From contig NZ_CP018822.1 of assembly GCF_002000985.1 (NCBI RefSeq), forward strand, positions 1,010,001 to 1,074,000: a stretch of 64,000 nt of DNA, given 5' to 3'. The position numbers and the translations under genes were made by a program. The first letter of the stretch is position 1, and each line of letters opens with the position of its first letter. This stretch comes from Streptococcus gallolyticus subsp. gallolyticus DSM 16831 (lineage in GTDB: Bacteria; Bacillota; Bacilli; Lactobacillales; Streptococcaceae). This document shows, piece after piece, positions 37,314 to 47,217 of the stretch. A model generated the notes under the pieces. The model saw nothing but the letters and a program-made list of their open reading frames with translations, did no database searches and had not been told where the DNA came from.

Positions 37314-37540
37314 TGTTTAACGCATATTCTTATTCAAAAATAAAGTGATTCAGTTGTATAGTCCACATGGGGGATTCCTTTTGTAGGATTTATATTTTCT
37401 TCCCCATCGTTCGTTTTTTGTCTTTCTTTGCTAACTTCCTCCTCTTTTTCGTTGCTCTTTTGCCTAGCATATGTTATATTAATAGTAACGTATTGTAACG
37501 AAACTGTAATATTAATAGATAAAGGTAAGTGGTGGAAGTG
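37314..37540. other. Intergenic segment between the capsule operon and the 37541 gene
   Basis: No coding frame is visible. The last 60 nt contain GTAACG twice (37485-37490 and 37495-37500) followed by TAATATTAATAG, probably the promoter region of the next gene, though no consensus -35/-10 pair stands out. Confidence 0.4.
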
Positions 37541-38752
37541 ATGGAAAATACTAATTCAAATAATCATCGATTGTTGATTCAGAAGTTGCTTGTTAGTATT
37601 CATTACTTGACACTTTTCAGAGATGAGATTGTTTTGGTTGAAAAGACTCCGTCATTGTTGGGGGCGTCTTTTTCGCCGTATGTGGTTCAATCAGAATTGG
37701 GTGAAATTTTGGCGGCTGTTGATGCGCTTTCTAAGCAAGAAAAATTGATTAAATCAACATTTTGGTATGATGAAGCATCTTTCAGATTGATGAATCATTC
37801 TTTGGATATTGTCGGTAATTGGATTCGTGGGATTGATAATGTTTTAGAAATCTGTGAGTCAAAATCTGTTTTTCAAGCGATTCTTGGTGATAAGCGCCAG
37901 CGTGTTTTTGGCGTGCTGATTGATGTTTTTACTTCAATTCGAATTACCAATTTATCAATCAAGGAAGAATCAGAATACCCTATTTTAGTTGACCCTCTGC
38001 AAGCGGTAGAATATCAAAAAAGGGAAACGAAAAAAGCCGAATTATTGGCTAAAATTGATGCCTTGACCCCTAGAAAATCAGAACAGAGTCTTGAAGTTGA
38101 TAAAGACAAAGATGTCCGAGATGCTCCTATCCTTGAGAATAAAGAAGATGAGCTTGTAGCTGAACCGCAATCAGTTGAGCCAGAGGTTGACGAGGAAGAA
38201 CCGTCTGATGATGTTGAAGAAGAGGTTGCTAGTGTTCAGCCTGAAGTTGCGGATGCTACCGAATCGGTAGCTGAGGTCGAAGAAGAGTTTAAAGAGACAG
38301 AGAGTGTATCTGATGCTCCTCTTGCTACGCTTCTTGATGAGGAAGAGTCAGAGCTTGAGCTTACAGAAATTAGTCGTGAGGCTGCTATCAAGCAATTCCG
38401 TCATTATCTTTTTGACCATAAAGGGATGATTTATGTTGCAGATGCTCAAGATGATTTAAAACGTGAAATCAAGTTTTACAATGCATTTGATCGTTTTGAG
38501 GGTGCTTTTGATGAAATATCAGATATTCTAGTTCTTATGGAAAAAATCTTAGAAGATTTGGAAGAACGTGACGAAGAAACATTTGATGACGAAGGAAACT
38601 TAACGAGTGAGCCAACAGAACCAATTTATCTTCTTATCTATGGGCAAAATCTATTAATGGAAGATAGTCGCTTTGAAAGTCTTTTATCAGAGCTTCAGCA
38701 CTTTTCAAATCGTTCAGATTTACACATTTCAGCCTACAAGGCTTATGAATAA
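37541..38752 (+). CDS. Protein of unknown function with acidic central linker
   Basis: The 403 residues are not recognised. Residues 1 to about 165 look helical and globular (RLLIQKLLVSIHYLTLFRDE, ISLVEKTP-like). Residues about 185-285 are a low-complexity Glu/Asp/Val/Ser linker. The last 120 residues form another helical domain (AIKQFRHYLFDHKGMIYVAD, KILEDLEERDEE). There is no signal peptide or membrane helix, so it is cytoplasmic and highly acidic. The frame is open back to GTG 37529, but ATG 37541, with GGTGGA upstream, is preferred. It lies alone between the capsule operon and an IS remnant, with its own terminator. Confidence 0.7.
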   Translation: MENTNSNNHRLLIQKLLVSIHYLTLFRDEIVLVEKTPSLLGASFSPYVVQSELGEILAAVDALSKQEKLIKSTFWYDEASFRLMNHSLDIVGNWIRGIDNVLEICESKSVFQAILGDKRQRVFGVLIDVFTSIRITNLSIKEESEYPILVDPLQAVEYQKRETKKAELLAKIDALTPRKSEQSLEVDKDKDVRDAPILENKEDELVAEPQSVEPEVDEEEPSDDVEEEVASVQPEVADATESVAEVEEEFKETESVSDAPLATLLDEEESELELTEISREAAIKQFRHYLFDHKGMIYVADAQDDLKREIKFYNAFDRFEGAFDEISDILVLMEKILEDLEERDEETFDDEGNLTSEPTEPIYLLIYGQNLLMEDSRFESLLSELQHFSNRSDLHISAYKAYE

Positions 38753-38756
38753 AAGT

Positions 38757-38787
38757 AAAAGAAGGTTATTTGATGCCTTCTTTTTAT
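38757..38787 (+). terminator. Terminator after the 37541 gene
   Basis: AAGAAGG (38759-38765) pairs with CCTTCTT (38776-38782) and is followed by TTTATTTTT. Confidence 0.8.
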
Positions 38788-38884
38788 TTTTGGGTATTAT
38801 GTCGATAAGTAGGAGATGATGCAGAAGTGCCTATAAAAGAGAGAAAAAGCTTGAAAGCACTTTTTGAAATTGCTATTATGCAAC

Positions 38885-39055
38885 TTAGAAGTGGTGATTT
38901 AGAAATAAGTGAGAGTTTTGATAATTTTGGATGGTGTTAAATTTTAAAACTGATAGCGTTTTTGCAACGAAGTGTCCTTCTTGGAGCTGACGCTCAACAT
39001 TTCTACGGTATGTTAGTGATAAATGTTTGCCTTTCGGTGTATAATAGTCTTGCAT
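38885..39055 (-). pseudogene. Remnant of an IS30-like transposase (N terminus only)
   Basis: On the minus strand an ATG at 39055, behind AAGGA, opens a 56-codon frame. Its first 33 residues (MQDYYTPKGKHLSL, RRNVERQLQEG) look like the start of IS30-family transposases. Similarity stops after about residue 33 and the frame ends at 38885. No inverted repeats or later transposase parts are visible. On the plus strand the same stretch holds only a 37-codon frame (38827-38940) that I do not recognise. From 39061 to 39199 nothing is seen. Confidence 0.5.
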
Positions 39056-39199
39056 TTTAGAGTCCTTCTAATTGTTATTGTAGCGATTACAATTATATCT
39101 TTCTGAGATGTTTTTTTATATGCTCGACTGACTAATTTTATTTTAGAACTTCCAAACTTTAAATGATGTTAACGATAACAATCATTCTTACAAAACTAA

Positions 39200-39228
39200 T
39201 TGACAATCATCTTAAAACGCGTTATAAT
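39200..39228 (+). promoter_or_regulatory. Consensus sigma-A promoter of pyrKD
   Basis: TTGACA (39200-39205), a spacer of exactly 17 nt and TATAAT (39223-39228) form a perfect promoter. The strength is balanced by the PyrR attenuator downstream. Confidence 0.9.
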
Positions 39229-39242
39229 AATAAAAATTTGAA

Positions 39243-39277
39243 AACCTTTAATTAAGTCCAGAGAGACTTTCAAGGTT
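39243..39277 (+). promoter_or_regulatory. PyrR-binding RNA element upstream of pyrK
   Basis: AACCTT (39243-39248) pairs with AAGGTT (39272-39277) and presents the loop AGTCCAGAGAGAC, the conserved PyrR recognition sequence. PyrR with UMP/UTP stabilises this anti-antiterminator hairpin, allowing the terminator at 39348 to form and shutting off pyrK and pyrD when pyrimidines are plentiful. Confidence 0.88.
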
Positions 39278-39347
39278 ACTGTAAAAAGAGTTTTAACTCT
39301 AATAAAAGGTATGAGTGTGCTTTGGTGTACTCTGCTTATTTTGCTGT

Positions 39348-39374
39348 AACCTTGCCTTCTGGCGAGGTTTTTTT
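39348..39374 (+). terminator. Intrinsic terminator of the pyrK attenuator
   Basis: AACCTTGCC (39348-39356) pairs with GGCGAGGTT (39361-39369; one G-U) and is followed by TTTTTTG. The upstream bases around 39272-39277 can compete for the AACCTT arm. Confidence 0.88.
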
Positions 39375-39390
39375 GTGTGAAAGGAATGTT

Positions 39391-40197
39391 ATGAATCCAA
39401 GTTGTAAAAACAAACCTTTGGTGTTGAAAGAAGATTTATTTATTGTTAGTCAAAGAGAGATTGCTCCACGTATTTTTGAGATGACATTATCAGGAGAAAT
39501 GGTCTTGGATATGGCTCCTGGTCAATTTTTACATCTGCGTGTGCCTGACCCAAGTAAATTGTTACGTCGCCCAATTTCGATTTGTCAGATTGATAAAGTT
39601 AATAAAGTGGCAACGATTGTGTATCGTGTGGAGCGTGCAGGAACAGCGATTTTATCGCAAATGAAGGCTGGTGACCGTGTTGACACAATGGGGCCTCAAG
39701 GGAATGGATTCGATTTGTCGGTGGTGACATCAGGTCAAAAAGCGTTGCTAATTGGTGGTGGAATTGGTGTACCTCCATTGGTTGAGACAGCTAAACAACT
39801 CGCTGCTAAGGGTGTTGACGTCACTTCTGTTCTTGGTTTTGCCAATAAAGAGGCTGTGATTCTGGAAGAAGAATTGTCAGCTTATGGAAAAGTTTATGTC
39901 ACAACAGATGACGGCTCTTATGGTATCAAAGGCTATGTCTCAACAGTCGTTGATGACTTGGTGCAAAACGAAACGTATGATGCGATTTATTCATGTGGTG
40001 CGCCAGGCATGTTAAAATACGTTGACCAAAAATTTGAAAATCATCCGCATGCCTACCTGTCAATGGAATCGCGTATGGCGTGTGGTATGGGAGCTTGCTA
40101 TGCTTGTGTTGTTCATTTAAAAAATGCACAAGAAGCGGCTAATAAACGTGTGTGCGAAGACGGACCGGTTTTTGAAACTGGTAAAATCATCTTATAA
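39391..40197 (+). CDS. pyrK: Dihydroorotate dehydrogenase B, electron-transfer subunit PyrK
   Basis: PyrK carries FAD and a 2Fe-2S cluster and passes electrons from dihydroorotate (via PyrD) to NAD+. The 268 residues have the FAD motif LRRPISICQID, the NAD/FAD segment LLIGGGIGVPPLVETAK and the cluster cysteines in SRMACGMGACYACVVH plus a later VCEDGPVF. I start at 39391 (Shine-Dalgarno AAAGGA). The frame is open upstream to 39322, but that part is only the terminator hairpin read as protein. Confidence 0.95.
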   Translation: MNPSCKNKPLVLKEDLFIVSQREIAPRIFEMTLSGEMVLDMAPGQFLHLRVPDPSKLLRRPISICQIDKVNKVATIVYRVERAGTAILSQMKAGDRVDTMGPQGNGFDLSVVTSGQKALLIGGGIGVPPLVETAKQLAAKGVDVTSVLGFANKEAVILEEELSAYGKVYVTTDDGSYGIKGYVSTVVDDLVQNETYDAIYSCGAPGMLKYVDQKFENHPHAYLSMESRMACGMGACYACVVHLKNAQEAANKRVCEDGPVFETGKIIL

Positions 40198-41151
<954 letters not shown>

Positions 41152-41185
41152 GCTCTGCTATTTTTCCGAAAAGTCAAGTAAGTTT

Positions 41186-41214
41186 TTGACTTTACCAGTA
41201 AAAAAAGATATAAT
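41186..41214 (+). promoter_or_regulatory. Promoter of pyrF-ppa-like-pyrE
   Basis: TTGACT (41186-41191), a 17-nt spacer and TATAAT (41209-41214) form a near-consensus promoter inside the pyrD-pyrF gap. Confidence 0.88.
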
Positions 41215-41228
41215 ATTAACAACTGAAT

Positions 41229-41263
41229 AACCTTTAATTGAGTCCAGAGAGGCGAGAAAGGTT
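41229..41263 (+). promoter_or_regulatory. PyrR-binding RNA element upstream of pyrF
   Basis: AACCTTT (41229-41235) pairs with AAAGGTT (41257-41263) around the loop AGTCCAGAGAGGC, the canonical PyrR site. This second attenuator lets pyrF and pyrE respond to UMP separately from pyrKD. Confidence 0.9.
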
Positions 41264-41324
41264 CGTGAAAAAAGAAGATAAAAAGTCTTTGAATGATGGG
41301 TGTTTGCTACCCTGCTTTTCGTGT

Positions 41325-41352
41325 AACCTCGCCCTTTGGCGAGGTTTTCTTT
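41325..41352 (+). terminator. Intrinsic terminator of the pyrF attenuator
   Basis: AACCTCGCC (41325-41333) pairs perfectly with GGCGAGGTT (41338-41346) and is followed by TTCTTTG. It is nearly the same as the pyrK attenuator stem, suggesting a shared ancestry. Confidence 0.85.
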
Positions 41353-41370
41353 GTAGAAAAAGGAGAAAAA

Positions 41371-42063
41371 ATGCACGAAAGTCGTCCGATTATTGCTCTT
41401 GATTTTCCGTCATTTGATGATGTGAAATCATTTCTTGCTTTGTTCCCTGCTGATGAAAAACTTTATGTTAAGATTGGTATGGAGCTATACTATGCAGCAG
41501 GACCAGAAATTGTCCGTTATGTTAAATCACTTGGACATTCTGTTTTTCTAGATTTAAAATTACATGACATTCCAAATACAGTCAAATCAGCTATGCGTGT
41601 GTTATCAAATCTTGGTGTCGATATGACTAATGTTCATGCTGCTGGTGGCGTTGAAATGATGAAAGCAGCGCGTGAAGGTCTTGGACAAGGTCCGAAACTA
41701 ATCGCGGTAACACAGTTAACGTCAACGTCAGACGAACAGATGAAGGCTGATCAAAATATCCAAACAAGCTTAGTGGAATCTGTTTTGCATTATGCTAAGA
41801 AAGCAAACGAAGCTGGTCTTGACGGTGTGGTTTGTTCAGCACGTGAGGTTGCAGTTATTAAAGACGCAACTTCTGAAGATTTCGTTTGCTTGACACCAGG
41901 TATTCGTCCTGCGGGAGCTGCTGTCGGCGATCAAAAACGTGTAATGACCCCAAGTCAAGCTAGTGCCATTGGCTCAAGCTATATTGTTGTTGGACGCCCA
42001 ATTACAAAAGCGGATGATCCTGTTGCGGCTTACAAAGCCATTTACGATGAATGGAATGCTTAG
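41371..42063 (+). CDS. pyrF: Orotidine-5'-phosphate decarboxylase
   Basis: PyrF converts OMP to UMP, the last de novo step. The 230 residues contain the catalytic Asp/Lys array [16 protein letters not shown], the phosphate-binding TPGIRPAG segment and [13 protein letters not shown] start at 41371 behind AAGGAG. The upstream in-frame extension is the attenuator hairpin, not protein. Confidence 0.97.
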   Translation: MHESRPIIALDFPSFDDVKSFLALFPADEKLYVKIGMELYYAAGPEIVRYVKSLGHSVFLDLKLHDIPNTVKSAMRVLSNLGVDMTNVHAAGGVEMMKAAREGLGQGPKLIAVTQLTSTSDEQMKADQNIQTSLVESVLHYAKKANEAGLDGVVCSAREVAVIKDATSEDFVCLTPGIRPAGAAVGDQKRVMTPSQASAIGSSYIVVGRPITKADDPVAAYKAIYDEWNA

Positions 42064-42107
42064 TATTGGAATACTAAAATTGTTTTAGGGTTGGTATGGA
42101 GTTAACA

Positions 42108-42431
42108 ATGAGGCAATCTTACACAGCGGTTATTGATAGACCAATCGGTTATCAAGATAGATACGGGAATAACTATCCAATCAATTATGGTTACATTCCA
42201 AATCTGATTGGAGGTGATGGTGAGTGGCAAGATGTCTATATTATTTCAGAGAATGTCTCAGCTCCCCTAGAAGTATTCGAAGGGGAATTAGTAGCCATTA
42301 TTCATCGTGCTGATGATGTGGAGACTAAATGGATTTTAACAACCGCTGGTGAAACAGTTACTTATGACCAAATAAAACAAGCAACCCATTTTTTAGAACA
42401 ATATTTTACATCAACCATTGAGTTATTATAG
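42108..42431 (+). CDS. Small inorganic-pyrophosphatase-like protein
   Basis: The 107 residues resemble the core of family I soluble pyrophosphatase: [29 protein letters not shown] and [10 protein letters not shown], which corresponds to the metal motif DGDxxDV with the middle Asp changed to Glu. [10 protein letters not shown] may match the later Asp/Lys pair. It lacks the long N- and C-terminal parts of the usual 170-residue enzyme. It sits between pyrF and pyrE, whose OMP-forming reaction releases PPi, so a PPi-removing role is attractive but unproven. ATG 42108 is preferred because GGAG lies 7 nt upstream; ATG 42096 is an alternative. Confidence 0.7.
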   Translation: MRQSYTAVIDRPIGYQDRYGNNYPINYGYIPNLIGGDGEWQDVYIISENVSAPLEVFEGELVAIIHRADDVETKWILTTAGETVTYDQIKQATHFLEQYFTSTIELL

Positions 42432-42445
42432 AAAAGAGGAATATT

Positions 42446-43075
42446 ATGACTTTAGCATCACAAATTGCATCAGATTTGCTTGATATTCGAGCTGTTTACT
42501 TGAAACCAAACGATCCATTTACTTGGGCATCTGGTATTAAATCACCAATTTACACAGATAATCGTGTGACGCTTTCATATCCTGAAACGCGTACATTGAT
42601 TGAAAATGGTTTTGTTGAAAAAATCAAAGAAGAATTTCCTGAAGTAGAAGTGATTGCAGGGACAGCAACAGCAGGAATCCCTCACGGTGCGATTATTGCT
42701 GACAAGATGAATCTTCCATTTGCTTACATTCGTAGCAAACCAAAAGATCACGGAGCTGGTAATCAAATCGAAGGTCGTGTGACAAAAGGTCAAAAAATGG
42801 TCGTCGTTGAAGACCTTATTTCAACTGGTGGCTCTGTACTAGAAGCTGTTGCAGCAGCAGAACGTGAAGGTGCTGATGTCATCGGAGTTGTGGCTATCTT
42901 TACTTATGAATTGCCTAAAGCAACTGAAAACTTTGAAAAAGCAGGTGTTAAATTGGTGACACTTTCTAACTATACTGAATTAATCAAAGTTGCTAAGGTG
43001 CAAGGTTATATCACAGCTGACGACCTTCAATTACTACATAAATTTAAAGAAAATCAAGAAACTTGGCGTGATTAA
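42446..43075 (+). CDS. pyrE: Orotate phosphoribosyltransferase
   Basis: PyrE joins orotate and PRPP to give OMP and PPi. The 209 residues show the substrate loop [34 protein letters not shown], and the PRPP-binding motif [18 protein letters not shown]. Shine-Dalgarno AAGAGG is 8 nt upstream. It ends the pyrF transcript at the hairpin 43093-43125. Confidence 0.97.
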   Translation: MTLASQIASDLLDIRAVYLKPNDPFTWASGIKSPIYTDNRVTLSYPETRTLIENGFVEKIKEEFPEVEVIAGTATAGIPHGAIIADKMNLPFAYIRSKPKDHGAGNQIEGRVTKGQKMVVVEDLISTGGSVLEAVAAAEREGADVIGVVAIFTYELPKATENFEKAGVKLVTLSNYTELIKVAKVQGYITADDLQLLHKFKENQETWRD

Positions 43076-43092
43076 TCAAGTTTAGTATTTGG

Positions 43093-43125
43093 CTACTAAA
43101 GTAAAATTGCTTTAGTGGCTTTCTT
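43093..43125 (+). terminator. Terminator after pyrE
   Basis: CTACTAAAG (43093-43101) pairs with CTTTAGTGG (43110-43118; one G-U) and is followed by CTTTCTT. Confidence 0.6.
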
Positions 43126-43153
43126 GGTTTAAAGGATGAAAGGAGTAAAAAAG

Positions 43154-43654
43154 ATGAAACTTTCTTGTACATTTGAAGATAATATTTTGCCAGACGCTTA
43201 TGCTAAGAAAGCAAAGGTACAAGTAAAGGGAAATGCAGTGATTTCTTTTCCGTTTACGATTGAAGATGTTCCTGAAAAGACGAAAAGTTTTGCATGGACA
43301 TTTGTTGATTATGATTCTATTCCTGTCTGCGGTTTTGCTTATATTCATTGGGTTGTTGCCAATGTTTCAGCTGACGTAACAGTGATTTCAGAAGATTTTT
43401 CACGTCTAGACAACAAGCATGCACATGGCAAGAATAGCTTAGTTAGTAAATTACTAAATGAGGATTACTCAGACATTGACGAAGGGTATATGGGACCATA
43501 TCCACCTGATAAAGACCATATTTATACCCTTACAGTTTATGCACTAGATTGTGAATTACCATTGGCAAATGGTTTCTACATGAATGAGCTATTGCATGCT
43601 ATGGAAGGACATGTGTTAGCAAAAGAAAAACTAGATTTAGTAGGGAAATACTAA
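43154..43654 (+). CDS. YbhB/YbcL family (PEBP/Raf-kinase-inhibitor-like) protein
   Basis: The 166-residue PEBP-fold protein has FAWTFVDYDSIPVCGFAYIHWVV (given as TFVDYDSIP and YIHWVVAN), which is the conserved DPD...HW ligand pocket (DYD here), and later GYMGPYPPDKDHIYTLTVYALD. Bacterial members bind anionic ligands; function is unknown. The start at 43154 has AAAGGAG 7 nt upstream, while ATG 43136 lies before it. It probably belongs with ung, 17 nt downstream. Confidence 0.85.
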   Translation: MKLSCTFEDNILPDAYAKKAKVQVKGNAVISFPFTIEDVPEKTKSFAWTFVDYDSIPVCGFAYIHWVVANVSADVTVISEDFSRLDNKHAHGKNSLVSKLLNEDYSDIDEGYMGPYPPDKDHIYTLTVYALDCELPLANGFYMNELLHAMEGHVLAKEKLDLVGKY

Positions 43655-43671
43655 GATAAAAAGGAGTAAAC

Positions 43672-44325
43672 ATGCAACATTCAACTTGGCATGAGTTAAT
43701 CAAAAAAGAATTGCCAGAGCATTATTTTGGCAAGATAAATCAATTTATGGATTATGTTTATCAGCAGGAGTTGATTTACCCACCACGTGAGAAAGTTTTT
43801 AATGCCATTCAGACCACTCCGCTAGAGGACGTTAAGGTGGTGATTATTGGTCAAGATCCTTATCATGGACCTAATCAGGCACAGGGATTGTCATTTTCTG
43901 TCCCAGAGAATATTCCTGCACCACCGTCTCTTCAAAATATTCTTAAAGAATTATCAGATGATTTAGGACAACGTGACCATCATGATTTGACACCATGGGC
44001 ACAGCAAGGGGTGTTGCTTCTAAATGCGTGTTTGACGGTTCCTGCAGGACGTGCTAATGGTCATGCAGGACAGATTTGGGAGCCTTTTACAGATGCTATC
44101 ATTAAAGTAGTCAATCAAAAGGAAACGCCAGTTGTCTTTATTCTTTGGGGTGGATATGCTCGTAAGAAAAAGGCGTTGATTACTAATCCAATTCATCATG
44201 TCATTGAAAGTGCACACCCAAGTCCACTTTCAGCATATCGTGGTTTCTTTGGTAGCCACCCTTTTTCGCGAGCAAATGCTTATTTAACTCAAGACGGGCT
44301 TGAAGCAATCGATTGGTTAAAATAA
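43672..44325 (+). CDS. ung: Uracil-DNA glycosylase
   Basis: This family 1 UDG removes uracil from DNA to begin base-excision repair. The 217 residues have the catalytic [17 protein letters not shown] (Asp), the uracil-binding LLLNACLTV, and the leucine-loop motif [18 protein letters not shown]. It starts behind AAAAGGAG. It is the second UDG-fold protein in the window, next to the divergent one at 8875. Confidence 0.97.
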   Translation: MQHSTWHELIKKELPEHYFGKINQFMDYVYQQELIYPPREKVFNAIQTTPLEDVKVVIIGQDPYHGPNQAQGLSFSVPENIPAPPSLQNILKELSDDLGQRDHHDLTPWAQQGVLLLNACLTVPAGRANGHAGQIWEPFTDAIIKVVNQKETPVVFILWGGYARKKKALITNPIHHVIESAHPSPLSAYRGFFGSHPFSRANAYLTQDGLEAIDWLK

Positions 44326-44337
44326 TAGGAAAAACAG

Positions 44338-45060
44338 ATGATTTATTTTTTAGCAAGTAATCTCATCATTTATGAAAAAAGACGTCTTAATCCCGCAAAT
44401 GCTTTTGTTAATCTTTTGAAAGAACACCTGCCTAGCAAGTTTAGCGCTCTTTTTGTATGTTCGGATCCGAACGATAACACGTTTACAGATCAATATGCTG
44501 CTGATGTAAAAACGGCTTTTGAAGCCGAAGGCATGACATTTGAAAAATATACGGTGCTGGATAATCGAACGACAAATCAGGCTTCCAGCTTGGTAGCTGA
44601 GGCGGACTTGATTTTCTTAGCGGGTGGGCATGTGCCTACACAGAATGCTTTTCTGAATTCAGTTGGTATGCGTGAACTGCTGCAAAGCAGCGATAAACTT
44701 GTCATCGGCTCAAGTGCAGGTTCTATGAATGCGGCGGAGCTTGTTTATGCACAACCAGAAGAAGCTGGCGAAGCGATTTCAAAAGATTATCAGCGTTTTT
44801 TAGCTGGTCTTGGAATTACCCAAGTCCAGTTAATTCCACACTATCAAGAAACAAAGCATCATATACTTGATGGGCTTCGTGTTTTCGAAGATATTACTTA
44901 TCCAGATAGTAATGGGCGCTGTTTTTATGCCATTTGTGACGGTAGTTTTCTGTATGGGAATGGAACTGTTGAAACGATTTACGGTGAAGCTTACCGTATC
45001 AAAAATGGCGCATTGTCGCAGATAAATGCTGAAAATGAAACTTATCAATTTAGAAAGTGA
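44338..45060 (+). CDS. Peptidase E-like (S51, type 1 GATase-like) protein
   Basis: The 240 residues have the S51 nucleophile segment [15 protein letters not shown] with the serine near residue 124, the preceding [13 protein letters not shown], and the histidine segment [15 protein letters not shown]. Peptidase E cleaves N-terminal Asp from dipeptides; relatives are cyanophycinases. It lies between ung and pyrC with short spacings (12 and 7 nt), so it is co-transcribed. Confidence 0.82.
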   Translation: MIYFLASNLIIYEKRRLNPANAFVNLLKEHLPSKFSALFVCSDPNDNTFTDQYAADVKTAFEAEGMTFEKYTVLDNRTTNQASSLVAEADLIFLAGGHVPTQNAFLNSVGMRELLQSSDKLVIGSSAGSMNAAELVYAQPEEAGEAISKDYQRFLAGLGITQVQLIPHYQETKHHILDGLRVFEDITYPDSNGRCFYAICDGSFLYGNGTVETIYGEAYRIKNGALSQINAENETYQFRK

Positions 45061-45067
45061 GTTTAGT

Positions 45068-46339
45068 ATGTTATTAATTAAAAATGGTCGTGTTGTTGAT
45101 CCAAAATCTGGCTTTGATCAGGTTGCAGATGTTCTTGTTGACGGCAAAAAAATTATTAAAATTGCTGATTCGATTGAAGAAGCTAGCGCTGAAATCATTG
45201 ATGCGACAGGGCTTGTTGTAGCACCTGGTTTGGTTGATATTCATGTGCATTTTCGTGAACCAGGGCAAACACACAAAGAGGATATTCACACAGGTGCTCT
45301 TGCAGCTGCAGCTGGTGGTTTCACTTCTGTTGTTATGATGGCAAATACCAATCCAACGATTTCAGATGTAAAAACACTAAAAGAGGTTTTAGCGAGTGCT
45401 GCTAAGGAAGATGTGCATGTTTACACAAATGCAACTGTAACGAAAAACTTTGACGGTCAACACTTGACTGATTTTAAAGCCCTTCTTGAAAATGGTGCAC
45501 TCAGTTTTTCAGATGACGGTATTCCGCTTCAAAGCACGAAAGTATTGAAAGAAGCGCTAGATTTGGCGAAAGCGAACAATACTTTTGTTGCCGTTCACGA
45601 AGAAGACCCTGAATTGAATGGTATTCTTGGGTTTAATGAGCATATTGCACGTGATAAATTCCATTTTTGTGGGGCAACAGGTGTGGCAGAATACAGCATG
45701 ATTGCGCGTGATGTCATGATTGCTTACGACCGTGGCGCGCATTTGCATATCCAACATTTATCAAAAGCAGAATCTGTTAAGGTGGTCGAATTCGTTCAAC
45801 AACTTGGTGCCAATGTTACTGCTGAAGCAGCGCCACAGCATTTCTCAAAAACAGAAGATTTGCTGTTAATTAAGGGCTCTGCAGCTAAGATGAATCCACC
45901 ACTTCGTACCGAAAAAGACCGTTTAGCTGTTATCGAAGGTTTGAAATCTGGTGTCATTTCAGTGATTGCTACTGACCATGCACCACATCACGCAGATGAG
46001 AAAAATGTTGATGACATCACAAAAGCCCCATCAGGTATGACAGGACTTGAAACATCATTGTCACTTGGTTTGACGAATTTAGTAGCGACAGGTGATTTAA
46101 CTTTGTCTGAATTATTGGCTAAAATGACGATTAATCCGTCATCAATGTACGATTTCGATGCAGGGTATTTGGCGGAAAATGGTCCTGCGGATATCGTTAT
46201 TTTCGCAGATAAGGAAGAACGTATTGTATCAGACCATTTTGCTTCGAAAGCATCAAATTCACCATTTATCGGTGAAAAATTACAAGGTGTTGTTAAATAT
46301 ACCATCTGTGACGGTAAAATTGTTTACCAAGCGTCATAA
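45068..46339 (+). CDS. pyrC: Dihydroorotase
   Basis: PyrC cyclises carbamoyl-aspartate to dihydroorotate. The 423-residue class I enzyme has the Zn motif [18 protein letters not shown], the metal-bridging region near residue 150 (SFSDDGIPL), histidines in HIQHLSKAE, and [10 protein letters not shown] with the catalytic Asp. I start at [12 protein letters not shown] (45068); the frame is open earlier only inside the pepE-like gene. It is separated from pyrKD and pyrFE and has no PyrR element directly upstream, so it may be expressed with ung-pepE. Confidence 0.96.
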   Translation: MLLIKNGRVVDPKSGFDQVADVLVDGKKIIKIADSIEEASAEIIDATGLVVAPGLVDIHVHFREPGQTHKEDIHTGALAAAAGGFTSVVMMANTNPTISDVKTLKEVLASAAKEDVHVYTNATVTKNFDGQHLTDFKALLENGALSFSDDGIPLQSTKVLKEALDLAKANNTFVAVHEEDPELNGILGFNEHIARDKFHFCGATGVAEYSMIARDVMIAYDRGAHLHIQHLSKAESVKVVEFVQQLGANVTAEAAPQHFSKTEDLLLIKGSAAKMNPPLRTEKDRLAVIEGLKSGVISVIATDHAPHHADEKNVDDITKAPSGMTGLETSLSLGLTNLVATGDLTLSELLAKMTINPSSMYDFDAGYLAENGPADIVIFADKEERIVSDHFASKASNSPFIGEKLQGVVKYTICDGKIVYQAS

Positions 46340-46373
46340 AAAAAGCGGACTAGTTTTTCTAGTCCACTTTTTG
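46340..46373. terminator. Bidirectional terminator between pyrC and plsY
   Basis: GGACTAG and CTAGTCC pair around a 5-nt T loop, inside A-rich and T-rich flanks (AAAAAAGC / ACTTTTTG). It serves both convergent genes. Confidence 0.85.
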
Positions 46374-46997
46374 TTTGCTTAAATTTAATCCCCAAGGAAC
46401 AAGGTTTTCTTCATGTTTTCGAATGCGTGTGATATTGTCTTTGTGTCTAATAATGATAATACTTGCGATTAACACGATAATTAGCGTAAAGGGCAAATCG
46501 TAGTGTGGTAACAAAAAACCAAATGCTGGAAAGATAAGGACACTAACAACAGCCACAGCAGCAGCGACAACACTTGATAAGGAAATCATGCTAAAGAGAT
46601 ACAATGTTCCAACAAATATAATCAATAAATAAAGTAGGAACATTGGTGCAAATCCCAAAAGCACACCAGCACTAGTCGCCACAGCTTTACCACCTTTAAA
46701 TTTGGCAAAAATCGGGAACGTATGTCCGATAATAGCAAAAAGTCCGATCAATATCGGAGATACTGCCGTAACACCGAGAATATGCGGAAGTAATGTGGCT
46801 ACCGTTCCTTTTAACATATCAATGATAAACGTCACCGTACCAGCTTTTGGTCCTAGGACACGAAAAGTATTAGTTGTTCCTGTATTACCACTGCCGTGTT
46901 CTCTTAAATTGACATGGTAAAAGAATTTTCCAATCCATAATCCTGTTGGAATAGATCCTAATAAATATGCAATCACAATCAAAACTAAAATTTTCAT
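46359..46997 (-). CDS. plsY: Acyl-phosphate:glycerol-3-phosphate acyltransferase
   Basis: PlsY acylates glycerol-3-phosphate with acyl-phosphate, the first step of phospholipid synthesis. The 212 residues have five to six membrane helices and the three PlsY motifs: [31 protein letters not shown] and [20 protein letters not shown]. The ATG at 46997 has no Shine-Dalgarno and is 6 nt from an extended -10 box, implying a leaderless mRNA. Confidence 0.95.
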   Translation of the reverse strand: MKILVLIVIAYLLGSIPTGLWIGKFFYHVNLREHGSGNTGTTNTFRVLGPKAGTVTFIIDMLKGTVATLLPHILGVTAVSPILIGLFAIIGHTFPIFAKFKGGKAVATSAGVLLGFAPMFLLYLLIIFVGTLYLFSMISLSSVVAAAVAVVSVLIFPAFGFLLPHYDLPFTLIIVLIASIIIIRHKDNITRIRKHEENLVPWGLNLSKQKVD

Positions 46998-47003
46998 GTT
47001 TTC

Positions 47004-47012
47004 ATTATATCA
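47004..47012 (-). promoter_or_regulatory. Extended -10 promoter of plsY, 6 nt before the start codon
   Basis: On the minus strand TGATATAAT is followed by GAAAAC and then ATG. The TSS is expected at or next to the A of ATG. There is no Shine-Dalgarno, and no clear -35. Confidence 0.7.
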
Positions 47013-47217
47013 TATTCAAGTTGGGATAGAAGAAAAATTTGAAAAATAAATAACTTGATTATTCAAAGTAAAACAATGGTAGCGTTTTAAAAATTTACAG
47101 TAAAATGAGTGAAAAAAGGCAAAATGACGTGCAAAATCGTCAGAATTTTTGATTTTTTTTTGCAAAAATCAGAAAAAACTTGTAATATAAAAAAGATGAA
47201 CTATTTGGAGGTCACTT

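Noticed and set aside
39322-39390. N-terminal extension of PyrK (and the similar one of PyrF at 41293-41370)
   Set aside because: The two extensions look alike only because both translate the same type of attenuator terminator hairpin. The true starts have good Shine-Dalgarnos downstream of the terminator.
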